A stretch of DNA of 64,000 bases, taken from positions 1 to 64,000 of the forward strand of contig CANHVY010000005.1 of the NCBI GenBank assembly GCA_947464185.1, given 5' to 3'. A program made the translations under genes and the position numbers. The stretch is from Burkholderiales bacterium (GTDB taxonomy: Bacteria; Pseudomonadota; Gammaproteobacteria; Burkholderiales; Burkholderiaceae_C). A model generated the notes under the pieces. That model was not told the origin of the DNA and ran no database searches. It worked only from the letters and a program-made list of their open reading frames with translations. Shown here piece by piece: positions 44,647 to 52,484 of the stretch (positions are counted from its first letter, which is position 1; each line of letters starts with the position of its first letter).

Positions 44647-44978
44647 TCACCCTCCACCTGCAACACACCGGCCCGGGCGATCGCGTGACCGGCTACGAGA
44701 TCACCGGCAAACCCGGCGAGAGCCTCATGCAGGCGGCCGTGGCCGCGGGCGTGGACGGCATCGCCGCCGACTGCGGCGGCCTGCTCACCTGCGCGACCTG
44801 CCACGTGGTGGTGGCGGAACCCTGGCGCTCCGCCCTGCCGCCCCCGGCGGCCGAGGAAAGCACCATGCTGGACTTCACCGCCACCCCCCGTTGCGAGGGC
44901 AGCCGCCTGAGCTGCCAGATCGTGCTCAGCCCGGCGCTGGACGGGATGATGGTGGAGTTGCCGAAGAGCCAGTATTGA
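44643..44978 (+). CDS. [2Fe-2S] ferredoxin (adrenodoxin-type)
   Basis: The product has 111 residues. Cys44, Cys50, Cys53 and Cys91 are spaced C-x5-C-x2-C-x37-C, as in adrenodoxin/putidaredoxin-type ferredoxins of oxygenase systems. The start ATG overlaps the oxygenase stop (ATGA), so the two are translated together and the ferredoxin probably feeds the oxygenase. No reductase gene is adjacent. The ferredoxin-NADP reductase at 47631-48404 is the nearest candidate. Confidence 0.92.
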   Translation: MITLHLQHTGPGDRVTGYEITGKPGESLMQAAVAAGVDGIAADCGGLLTCATCHVVVAEPWRSALPPPAAEESTMLDFTATPRCEGSRLSCQIVLSPALDGMMVELPKSQY

Positions 44979-45040
44979 GCCTGGGTCTGCCTTGACAGGA
45001 TTTCCGGGTCTGGAACTTGAGCCGCTGTGCGGATCACCGT

Positions 45041-45544
45041 TCAGGCCTCAGCTTTGGCCAACTGTTCAAGTGCCTGCCGTGAAAGCCGGTAAGACAAACG
45101 CTCCTCCACCGGCTGGCCGCCGAGCGAGTTGTAGAAGCTGATGCCACGGAGGTTGGTCGCTCTGACGTTCCAGTCCATCCGTGCGCAACCGGCGCGAACA
45201 GCGTAGTCGGCAGACCAGTGCATCAGGCGCTTGCCGACGCCTGCACCGCGGCAATCGGAGCGGACATAGAGCTCCTTCAAAAGGCACTGCTTGCGATGCG
45301 CTGGACGCGCGTCAACCAGCGAATGCATGAGCACCAAGGCTGCAAACCCCAGCACCTGATGGCTCTCATCAACGGCGACGGCCAAACACAGATTCGGCTG
45401 TTGCAGCAGGTTCTCGCGCAGGTGGGCTCGAATCTCTTCCGGCGAGGCGGTTGGAGGATGGTTGTAGAAGGCATGCAGCTCGATCAGCAACGCCAGAAGC
45501 GACTCATGAAGGTCCGGAGAGACGGGTTTGATCGAGATGGGCAT
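45041..45544 (-). CDS. GNAT-family N-acetyltransferase
   Basis: The product has 167 residues from the ATG at 45544; an in-frame ATG at 45604 is possible. The motif A region LKELYVRSDCRGAGVGKRLM contains the acetyl-CoA loop (CRGAGVG), and ATNLRGISFYNSLGGQPVEE is the usual motif B with the Asn and Tyr. The substrate is unknown. It lies convergent to the ferredoxin gene and downstream of the enamidase gene on the same strand (103-base gap). A role in the catabolic cluster cannot be claimed. Confidence 0.85.
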   Translation of the reverse strand: MPISIKPVSPDLHESLLALLIELHAFYNHPPTASPEEIRAHLRENLLQQPNLCLAVAVDESHQVLGFAALVLMHSLVDARPAHRKQCLLKELYVRSDCRGAGVGKRLMHWSADYAVRAGCARMDWNVRATNLRGISFYNSLGGQPVEERLSYRLSRQALEQLAKAEA

Positions 45545-45647
45545 GGCATCAGCGTCTAGGATGGGCGCGAGGTGTGCCAAACTGGCAGTTTCAAGTCCGG
45601 TCAACTCGGGCAGGCAGGGTGCACATCTCGCCCGGTCCGACCGGACC

Positions 45648-46838
45648 TCACTGCACCACCACCGGCACCTCCATCGCCGGCGGAGTGTTGCGACTGCGGC
45701 CGCAGCGCACCACGCCGTCGATCATGACCATGCCCACGCCGGGCAGGTCGCCGAGCTGGACGCTTTCCAGCAGGGTCCGCCCGGCGGTGTGCTGGGCGCG
45801 GTCGAGGAACACGAAGTCAGCGGCGCGGCCGGGCTCGATCAGGCCGCAGTCCAGGTTGCGCAGGCGCGCGGTATTGCCGGTGGCGAAACAGAAGACCAGC
45901 TCGGCCGGGATGTTGCCCAGGCTGGACAGCAGCGCAATCATGCGCAGCATGCCCAGGGGCTGCACGCCCGAGCCGGCCGGCCCGTCGGTGCCCAGGATCA
46001 CGCGGTGCGGGCACTTCAGCTGCAGTGCCATCTGCGCCGCGGCAATCGCCACCTTCTCGTTGCCGTTGTGCACGATCTCAATGGCGCGCGAGGACTTCTC
46101 GCACAGCTCGCACACATGGGCTTCGGGCAGCGAGGTGTGGCCGCCGTTGATGTGACCGATGACGTCAGCGTCAGCCTCCAGCACCACATCCTTGTCGATC
46201 AGGCCCGAGCCGGGAATGGACGGACCACCCGTGTGGATGGTGCTCTGGATGCCGTGCTTGCGCGCCCAGGCCACCATCTCGCGCGCCTCGTAGCCGGCCT
46301 TCACCGAGCCCAGGCCGACCTCGCCCAGCAGCTTCACGCCGGCCGCGGCCAGCTCGGCAAAGTCGCTCTCGACCATGCCTTTCTCGATGACCGGCGCGCC
46401 AGCCAGCACCTTCATGCCCGCGGGGCGAAAGTTGTCGAAGGCGCGCTGCGCGGTGATGGCCAGGGCCTTCAGGCCCACGATGTCCTTCGGGCGGCCGGGC
46501 AGGTGCACCTCGCCGGCTGAGATCATGGTGGTGACACCGCCGTTGAGCGTGGAGTCGATCCAGCCCAGCTGGTTCTGGCGCGGCGTCCAGTCGCCAAAAA
46601 CCGGGTGCACGTGGCTGTCGATCAGCCCCGGGGCCGCGCAGGTGCGGCGCGCATCGATCAGCAGGTCGGGCTGCTCGGTGTTGCAGTCAGCCTCCTTGCC
46701 CACGGCCACGATGCGGCCCTTTTCGCAGACGATGGTGTCGGCGTCCAGGATGGGGCGGTCGATGTCGCCCGACAGCAGCAGGCCGATGTTGCGGATGACG
46801 ACCTTGCCAGAGGTGGCGGCGGCGGCGGCTTCGGCCAT
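45648..46838 (-). CDS. Enamidase-like amidohydrolase (candidate 6-oxo-tetrahydronicotinate amidohydrolase)
   Basis: The product has 396 residues. The metal motif is DSHVHP (His76, His78), with further ligands in STIHTGG and INGGH and the Asp of GTDGPAGSG, as expected for a binuclear amidohydrolase barrel. The overall pattern (IRNIGLLLSGDIDRPILDAD at the start, GDLPGVGMVMIDGVV at the end) resembles enamidase of Eubacterium barkeri. That enzyme opens 1,4,5,6-tetrahydro-6-oxonicotinate to 2-formylglutarate and ammonia. A reductase homologue that would make the substrate is encoded nearby. It follows tetR by 30 bases. The substrate is inferred from family and context. Confidence 0.78.
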   Translation of the reverse strand: MAEAAAAATSGKVVIRNIGLLLSGDIDRPILDADTIVCEKGRIVAVGKEADCNTEQPDLLIDARRTCAAPGLIDSHVHPVFGDWTPRQNQLGWIDSTLNGGVTTMISAGEVHLPGRPKDIVGLKALAITAQRAFDNFRPAGMKVLAGAPVIEKGMVESDFAELAAAGVKLLGEVGLGSVKAGYEAREMVAWARKHGIQSTIHTGGPSIPGSGLIDKDVVLEADADVIGHINGGHTSLPEAHVCELCEKSSRAIEIVHNGNEKVAIAAAQMALQLKCPHRVILGTDGPAGSGVQPLGMLRMIALLSSLGNIPAELVFCFATGNTARLRNLDCGLIEPGRAADFVFLDRAQHTAGRTLLESVQLGDLPGVGMVMIDGVVRCGRSRNTPPAMEVPVVVQ

Positions 46839-46868
46839 GGAGGCTCCTTGCAGAGTGAGATGTGGACT

Positions 46869-47552
46869 TCAGGGAGTTGCAGGGGGAACGGTCACCAACA
46901 CCGTGCGCAACACTGCATCAGTGATGAACTGCTGCCACTGCGCCAGGGCCGCCGGATCTTCCAGGCTCTCACCCAGGAAGGTGGACAGCGTGTAGCGGTT
47001 GGACAGGTAAAAGTACCCCATGGAGGCGATCATCAGGTACACGTCCCGCGCCCGCAAGCCGGGCCTGAAAAGGCGGGCCTCCACGCCACTGCCCAGCACA
47101 CGCGACAGCACCTCCAGTGCCGGCGAGGAGTACTCACCCGCCTTGGAAGACTTGCCGATGTGCCGGCCGCGGTGCAGGTTCTCGCTGTTGAGCAGGGTGA
47201 TGAACTCGGGGTGCTTCTGGTAGTAACCCCACATGAAGGCGATGACGTCGCGCAGCGCTTCTACAGGTTGGTTCAGATCCAGCACCAGGCGCGCCTCTGC
47301 GTCGTTGAAGCGGCGGTAGATCTCCTCGATGACGGCAACGAACAGGGCTTCCTTGCTGCCGAAGTAGTAGTAGATCATCCGGTCGTGCGACTTGGCCGCA
47401 CGCGAGATCTGCTCCACCCGGGCCCCCGTGAGGCCCTGCTTGCCGAAGACCTTGATGGCGGCCTTGAGCAGCGTCTCGCGCGTGGCCTGCGCCGATTGCT
47501 CGCGCACGCCCGCCTTGCGGACGGTGGCAGCAGGCTTGCGTGCGGCAGGCAT
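46869..47552 (-). CDS. TetR-family transcriptional regulator
   Basis: The product has 227 residues. The N-terminal helix-turn-helix spans about 22-68 (TRETLLKAAIKVFGKQGLTG, then DRMIYYYFGSKEALFVAVIE). The rest is the helical ligand-binding domain, with a C-terminal TetR-type helix around YLMIASMGYFYLSNRYT. It lies between the reductase and enamidase genes and probably represses the divergent catabolic operons until an aromatic or ring-opened acid is present. An inverted repeat in the 48405-48486 intergenic region is a possible site. Confidence 0.92.
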   Translation of the reverse strand: MPAARKPAATVRKAGVREQSAQATRETLLKAAIKVFGKQGLTGARVEQISRAAKSHDRMIYYYFGSKEALFVAVIEEIYRRFNDAEARLVLDLNQPVEALRDVIAFMWGYYQKHPEFITLLNSENLHRGRHIGKSSKAGEYSSPALEVLSRVLGSGVEARLFRPGLRARDVYLMIASMGYFYLSNRYTLSTFLGESLEDPAALAQWQQFITDAVLRTVLVTVPPATP

Positions 47553-47630
47553 GAGCGGTGACGCCGAGGTGTCGTGAAGGTGCCGCTGAAAGGGCGACGG
47601 ACGCTGTGCCGGGAACTGCGGCAGGACCGG

Positions 47631-48404
47631 CTACTGGTCCACGAAGGCCCGCTCGATGACGAAGTCGCCCGGCCGGCTGGTGCTGCCTTCGGCGAAGCCG
47701 CGCTCCTCCAGCAGCCCCTTCAGTTCGCGCAACATGGCGGAGCTGCCGCAGATCATGGCGCGGTCGGTGGCCGGGTCCAGGTCGGGGCCGCCCACCAGGC
47801 GCGCCAGTTCGCCGCTGCGGATCAGATCGGGGATGCGGCCCATGGTGGGGAAAGGTTCGCGCGTCACGGTGGGCACGTAGCGCAGCTGCGCGCTGACCAT
47901 TTCGCCCAGGAACTCGTGGCGCGGCAGTTCTTCGGTGAGGTACTGGCGGTACGCCAGCTCGGCCACCTCGCGCACGCCGTGCACCAGCACCACCTGCTCA
48001 AAGCGCTCGTAGACCTCGGGGTCGCGCACGATGGACATGAACGGCGCCAGCCCCGTGCCCGTGGACAGCAGGAACAGGCGCTTGCCGGGGTTCAGGTAGT
48101 CGGTCACCAGGGTACCCGTGGGCTTGCGGCCCACGACCACGGTGTCACCGGGCTGCAGGTGCTGCAGGCGCGAGGTGAGCGGGCCGTCTTGCACCTTGAT
48201 GCTGAGGAACTCCAGGTGCTCCTCGTAGTTGGCGCTGGCCACGCTGTAGGCCCGCAACAGCGGCTTGCCGTCCACCATCAAGCCGATCATGGTGAAGTGA
48301 CCATTGGAAAACCGCAGCGCCGGGTCGCGCGTGGTGGTGAAGCTGAACAGGCGGTCGGTCCAGTGGTGAACCGTGAGCACGCGCTCGTGAAGGAAAGCAC
48401 TCAT
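47631..48404 (-). CDS. Ferredoxin-NADP+ reductase (Fpr type)
   Basis: The product has 257 residues, the bacterial Fpr length. RAYSVASANYEEHLEFLSIK is the FAD motif (RxYS), GDTVVVGRKPTGTLV follows, LLSTGTGLAPFMSIVRDPEV is the NADP pyrophosphate loop, and AMICGSSAMLRELKGLLEER is the nicotinamide-end motif. The C-terminus FVIERAFVDQ is like Azotobacter-type Fpr. It passes electrons between NADPH and ferredoxin. It is divergently placed opposite the 6-hydroxynicotinate reductase gene, which in E. barkeri uses ferredoxin, so it may drive that reaction. It could equally serve the Rieske system. Confidence 0.92.
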   Translation of the reverse strand: MSAFLHERVLTVHHWTDRLFSFTTTRDPALRFSNGHFTMIGLMVDGKPLLRAYSVASANYEEHLEFLSIKVQDGPLTSRLQHLQPGDTVVVGRKPTGTLVTDYLNPGKRLFLLSTGTGLAPFMSIVRDPEVYERFEQVVLVHGVREVAELAYRQYLTEELPRHEFLGEMVSAQLRYVPTVTREPFPTMGRIPDLIRSGELARLVGGPDLDPATDRAMICGSSAMLRELKGLLEERGFAEGSTSRPGDFVIERAFVDQ

Positions 48405-48456
48405 CGGTATTGCCCCCGTTGCGACGACGGCTCAATTGCGATAGATTGGGTTTTCA

Positions 48457-48494
48457 TGTAGCGGACGCAACATTTTCGTGAAGTGAATGCTACA
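48457..48494. promoter_or_regulatory. Inverted repeat in the divergent promoter region of the catabolic cluster
   Basis: TGTAGC (48457-48462) and GCTACA (48489-48494) are complementary arms separated by 26 bases, in the gap between the reductase genes transcribed to left and right. It is the most obvious symmetric element there. The right arm overlaps the upstream start codon of the plus-strand gene. It could bind TetR or another regulator. The wide spacing makes this tentative. Confidence 0.3.
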
Positions 48495-50118
48495 CGGGCT
48501 GAACCCATCGATCAACCACATGAGTGACCCTACCAGGCCAGACGGAGTGCGTGAGCAGGCGCATGACGCACCGCGCCCGCAGGTGCTGGAGAAGTCACGC
48601 CCGCGCAGCGATCGCATGGCGGCTGACAAGATCGAGTGCAATGCCTGCCCGGTGCTGTGCCAGATCTCCGAAGGCAAGGCCGGCGCCTGCGACCGCTACG
48701 CCAACCAGGCGGGCGTGCTGGTGCGGTTGGACCCGGTGCTGATCCTGGAGCGCGGGCTGGCGGGGAACGCCGCAGCGCCAGAAGCTGCCGCGGTGCCCTT
48801 CCTGGACGCGCCGGCCGACCCCGGCACGGGCGGCCTGCTGCACGCGCCCGAGGTCTTTGTCACCGGCGTGGGCTCGTCCACCACCTACCCCGACTACAAG
48901 CCGGCCCCCTTCATCGTCTCCTCCCGGCACGAGGGCGTGGACATGGTGACGGTGGTCACCGAAGGCATCTTCAGCTACTGCAGCTTCAAGGTGAAGATCG
49001 ACACCGACCGCTGGCTGGGCCCGGAGCAGGCGACCGTGCGCTGCAAGGGAGAGGCCGTGGGCCACGTCACCACGGCAGAGTACGGCTCGCAGATGCTGTC
49101 GCTGGGGGGGGTGCACCACCTCACGGGAGGCTCCAAGAAGGAAGGCCGCATCACCTGCGACATGATGATGGCGCTGGGCAATCGCGACCCCGTGGAACTG
49201 CAGATTGAGGGCGGCGCACAACTGCTGCTGCAGGCCGGGCGCGCGCCCGTGGTCAACGGCGTGGAAGAGCAGCGCATGCGCGTGGGCTGCGGCTCGGCGG
49301 CCGTGGGCATCTTCGCGCAGCAGTGGTACGGCCACGTGGACGAGGCCGTGGTGGTGGACGACCACATCACGGGCATCCTGTCCGAGCACCAGGCCGGCCG
49401 CTGCCTGGACATGACGCCTTCAGGCATCCGCATCCGTGGCCGGCGCAGCACGCCCGGGCGCTACTTCCAGGTGGCCAACCCGGGGACGGGCTGGGGCGGC
49501 ACCGACCTGACGAACCCGATGGACATCATCGAAGGCTGGGACCCCAAGGTCGCCTACCCGGGCCTGCGTCTGCTGATGACCTCCACCACCGGCGAGCACT
49601 GCGCCTGGTACGTGCTGGACGAGCATCTGGTGCCACGCCCGGCCCCCATGCCGCCGGCGGTGGCGGCCACGGTGGCCCGCATTGGCGAGAACTGCGAGCC
49701 CTCGGTGGCCTCGGTGCTGTTCCTGGCGGGGGCTGGCGGCAGCCTGCGTGCCGGCGTGACCGAGAACCCCGTGCTGCTCACGCGCAAGATCAAGCAGGCG
49801 CTGGTCAACGTCACCTGCGGCGGGGCGCCGGCCTACGTGTGGCCGGGCGGCGGCATCACCGTCATGGCCGACGTGATGCGCATGCCCGCGAACAGCTTCG
49901 GCACCGTGCCCACGCCGGCCATCGTGGCCCCCATCGAGTTCAGCATGCGCCTGGCGGACTACGAGGCGCTGGGCGGCCACATGGGGCAGGTGCGCAGCAT
50001 CGAGCAGGCGCTGCAGCGCGGCGCCGGGCACCGCGATGGCGCGCCGCTGTCGCGCCGCCACATCGCCGGGCACCCCGAGAACCCCTGGCCACTGGGCCAG
50101 CCGCCCATGCTCGGGTGA
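48487..50118 (+). CDS. 6-hydroxynicotinate reductase-like iron-sulfur protein
   Basis: The product has up to 543 residues; ATG 48520 is an alternative start. Near the N-terminus Cys51, Cys54, Cys58 and Cys68 (CNACPVLCQISEGKAGACDR) form a C-x2-C-x3-C-x9-C set suited to an iron-sulfur cluster. The remainder has no transmembrane helix and contains GVGSSTTYPDYKPAPFIVSS and GGAPAYVWPGGGITVMADV. It resembles the 6-hydroxynicotinate reductase of E. barkeri, an iron-sulfur flavoenzyme that reduces 6-hydroxynicotinate to 1,4,5,6-tetrahydro-6-oxonicotinate. Together with the enamidase homologue, this makes a two-step ring reduction and opening plausible. The substrate is inferred. Confidence 0.72.
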   Translation: MLHGLNPSINHMSDPTRPDGVREQAHDAPRPQVLEKSRPRSDRMAADKIECNACPVLCQISEGKAGACDRYANQAGVLVRLDPVLILERGLAGNAAAPEAAAVPFLDAPADPGTGGLLHAPEVFVTGVGSSTTYPDYKPAPFIVSSRHEGVDMVTVVTEGIFSYCSFKVKIDTDRWLGPEQATVRCKGEAVGHVTTAEYGSQMLSLGGVHHLTGGSKKEGRITCDMMMALGNRDPVELQIEGGAQLLLQAGRAPVVNGVEEQRMRVGCGSAAVGIFAQQWYGHVDEAVVVDDHITGILSEHQAGRCLDMTPSGIRIRGRRSTPGRYFQVANPGTGWGGTDLTNPMDIIEGWDPKVAYPGLRLLMTSTTGEHCAWYVLDEHLVPRPAPMPPAVAATVARIGENCEPSVASVLFLAGAGGSLRAGVTENPVLLTRKIKQALVNVTCGGAPAYVWPGGGITVMADVMRMPANSFGTVPTPAIVAPIEFSMRLADYEALGGHMGQVRSIEQALQRGAGHRDGAPLSRRHIAGHPENPWPLGQPPMLG

Positions 50119-50123
50119 CCAAG

Positions 50124-51059
50124 ATGGGACCGACCCGCACTCCCTTGCCTGGTGGCCGCTGGCACTTCGCCCACGGCCCGATCGAGCTGGTGATCGGGGC
50201 TGACATCGCCAGCGGAGCCCCAGAACGCACCCGGCTGACCGCGGCAGCACTCCCGATGACCCGGCGGGCTCCGGAGTCCGAGACCACCGTGCAGGTGGCT
50301 CATGAGCGGGCCTGGGCCCGGTTCCAGAGCGTGCTGCAAGAGTTGGTGGCCGAACTGCCGCTGCTGCGTCAGCCCGTGCAACCTGGGCCGTGCCCCGTCC
50401 AAGGCCCCGTCGCCCGCCGCATGTGGCAAGCATGCGCGGCCCTGCCCACCGACTTCATCACCCCCATGGCCGCAGTGGCCGGCGCGGTGGCGCAGGAGAT
50501 CCTGGCGCCCTACGCGCAGGCCGGCCTGCAACGCGCCTATGTGAACAACGGCGGCGACATTGCCCTGCACCTGGCGCCTGGCGCGCAGTGGCGCGTGGGG
50601 ATGGTGGCGGACATTGCGAAACGCCGCACCGCTCTCGACGGGGGCTTCACGCTGCAGGCCAGCGACCCCGTGCGCGGCGTGGCCACCAGCGGCTGGCGCG
50701 GACGCAGCCACTCGCTGGGCATTGCGGACGCGGTCACCGTGCTGGCCGCCACAGCCGCCCAGGCCGATGCGGCCGCCACCGTGATCGCCAACGCCGTGAA
50801 CCCGACCGAGCCGGACGCCCGACTGGGCATCGAACGGGCACCCGCCTGCTCTTTGAAGGACGACAGCGATCTGGGCAGCCGCCTGGTCACCGTGCTGGTG
50901 CCCGCGTTGGCGGCAGGCCTGGTCACTGCAGCGCTGCGCCGCGGTGCCAGAGTGGCCCAGCAACTGCAACACAACGGCCTGATCCATGCCGCCGTCCTGG
51001 CCTGCCAGGGGCAGACCCTGACCGTCGAGCCCATGCTCGCGCTGCAGGCAGCGGCGTGA
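50124..51059 (+). CDS. UPF0280 / ApbE-like protein
   Basis: The product has 311 residues from the ATG at 50124; a GTG at 50115 overlaps the upstream stop (GTGA) and may be the true coupled start. RAYVNNGGDIALHL is the NNGGDI segment shared with ApbE proteins. GVATSGWRGRSHSLGIADAV and ADAAATVIANAV match the ApbE C-terminal Thr/Ser-rich and ADAxAT regions. ApbE attaches FMN covalently to Thr/Ser of partner proteins. The UPF0280 group is uncharacterised. Directly after the reductase gene, it could install or bind the flavin of that enzyme; this is inference. Confidence 0.75.
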   Translation: MGPTRTPLPGGRWHFAHGPIELVIGADIASGAPERTRLTAAALPMTRRAPESETTVQVAHERAWARFQSVLQELVAELPLLRQPVQPGPCPVQGPVARRMWQACAALPTDFITPMAAVAGAVAQEILAPYAQAGLQRAYVNNGGDIALHLAPGAQWRVGMVADIAKRRTALDGGFTLQASDPVRGVATSGWRGRSHSLGIADAVTVLAATAAQADAAATVIANAVNPTEPDARLGIERAPACSLKDDSDLGSRLVTVLVPALAAGLVTAALRRGARVAQQLQHNGLIHAAVLACQGQTLTVEPMLALQAAA

Positions 51060-51138
51060 AGGCACCCCAAGCGACCCCCAACCACCCGAAGCCGCCTGAA
51101 TCCGACGGAAGCCTCACCCTCACCCGACACCCCGCACC

Positions 51139-51774
51139 ATGATCGAGATCCGACGCATCCTGACCCAGGTTGAAGACATCTTCCACGAAGGTGGACCCGT
51201 GGCGGCGGAACCGCTGCGGCGCGGGGCCATCGGCGCGGTGCTGAAGAACCCCTACGCCGGGCGCTACGTGGAGGACATCCTGCCCCTGATGGACGCGCTG
51301 TCGCCCCTGGGCCTGAGGCTGGCGCAGCAGCTGCTGGCCGCCATGCAGGTGGGGCCGGAGCGCATCCAGGGCTACGGCAAGGGGGCGCTCATCGGCGAGG
51401 CCGGTGAACTCGAACATGGGGCGCTCTGGCACGTGCCCGGCGGCTACGCCATGCGTGAGCTGCTGGGCTGGAAAGGCGACGCCGCCGCCTACAAGGCCGG
51501 GCAGTCCGGCAGTGGCCAGTCGGGCAATGCCCTGGCCATCGTGCCCAGCACCAAGAAGGTGGCCGGCCCGGGTGCCACGCTGGACATCCCGCTGACGAAC
51601 ATCAATGCCTCCTACGTGCGCAGCCACTTCGACGCCCTGGAGTTCCGTGTGCCCGACGCGCCCCGTTCGCACGAGATGGTGGTGGTGCTGGCGATGAGCA
51701 CAGGCGCACGCATCCACGCCCGGGTGGGTGGCCTGAAGGCCGCCGACATCGCCAAATGGGATGGGCAGCGCTGA
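51139..51774 (+). CDS. DUF1185 (PF06684, amino acid synthesis) family protein, copy 1
   Basis: The product has 211 residues. It has the family pattern: IRRILTQVEDIFHEGG at the start, GAVLKNPYAGRYVEDILPLM, GYGKGALIGEAGELEHGALW, and SYVRSHFDALEFRVPDAPRS near the end. Structures from this family show a variant of the chorismate-mutase fold, with no enzyme activity assigned. A second, shorter copy follows after 65 bases. Their placement between the putative reductase and its transporter suggests work on a ring-opened or amide intermediate, for instance an enamine or imine step. No signal peptide. Confidence 0.85.
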   Translation: MIEIRRILTQVEDIFHEGGPVAAEPLRRGAIGAVLKNPYAGRYVEDILPLMDALSPLGLRLAQQLLAAMQVGPERIQGYGKGALIGEAGELEHGALWHVPGGYAMRELLGWKGDAAAYKAGQSGSGQSGNALAIVPSTKKVAGPGATLDIPLTNINASYVRSHFDALEFRVPDAPRSHEMVVVLAMSTGARIHARVGGLKAADIAKWDGQR

Positions 51775-51839
51775 GGCACCAATCCACATCAGCGCTGACC
51801 AACCCCACCCGACACGATCCGACCGAGAGGACACTGAAC

Positions 51840-52424
51840 ATGCCCGCCCAGATCCGCAAGCTTGTCGTGCAGATCGACGAAACGCACCGCGAGATGGACC
51901 GTGAGGTCCAGCCGCCTACGCGGCGCGCGCTGGCCATGGCCGTCATCCACAACCCCTGCGCGGGCCGCTATGTGGAGAACCTGGACGAGCTGATCGCCAT
52001 CGGCGAGGAGCTCGGCGGCCTGCTGGGCCAGCGCTGCGTGCAGGCCCTGGGCATCGCGCCGGAGCAGGCCCACAGCTACGGCAAGGCCGCCATCGTGGGC
52101 GAGGCCGGCGAGCTGGAGCACGCCGCCGCCCTCCTGCACCCCAAGCTGGGCGCGCCGCTGCGCGCCGCCGTCAGCAAGGGCGCCGCCTTGGTGCCCTCGG
52201 CCAAGAAGCAAGGCGGCATGGGCACCGCGGTCGACGTGCCGCTGGGCCACAAGGACGCCGCCTTCGTGCGCAGCCATTTCGACGCCATGGAAGCGCGCAT
52301 CGCGGATGCACCGCGCGCGAACGAGATCGTGGTGGCCGTGGTCGTCACCGACAGCGGGCGACCGCTGCCGCGCATCGGCGGCCTGCAGGTGCACGAGATC
52401 AAGGGTACCGACGGGTTGCGCTGA
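51840..52424 (+). CDS. DUF1185 (PF06684) family protein, copy 2
   Basis: The product has 194 residues; the ATG at 51840 follows GAGAGGA by about 9 bases. It aligns with its neighbour along the whole length: AVIHNPCAGRYVENLDELIA, SYGKAAIVGEAGELEHAAAL and AFVRSHFDAMEARIADAPRA correspond to the same blocks. A ~15-residue insertion in copy 1 (near KGDAAAYKAGQSGSG) is absent. The pair may form a hetero-oligomer, since family members assemble as multimers. It lies 60 bases before the ABC receptor gene. Confidence 0.87.
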   Translation: MPAQIRKLVVQIDETHREMDREVQPPTRRALAMAVIHNPCAGRYVENLDELIAIGEELGGLLGQRCVQALGIAPEQAHSYGKAAIVGEAGELEHAAALLHPKLGAPLRAAVSKGAALVPSAKKQGGMGTAVDVPLGHKDAAFVRSHFDAMEARIADAPRANEIVVAVVVTDSGRPLPRIGGLQVHEIKGTDGLR

Positions 52425-52484
52425 GCCGCCAAGCCCCGGAAGATTTCACGCTTTTCCACCCCCACTCCTGAAGGAGATCGCCCC

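Noticed and set aside
43231-44978. Assignment of the Rieske oxygenase to the nicotinate-type pathway
   Set aside because: It is separated by an acetyltransferase gene and lies on the opposite strand from its nearest cluster member. None of the reductive steps needs an oxygenase.
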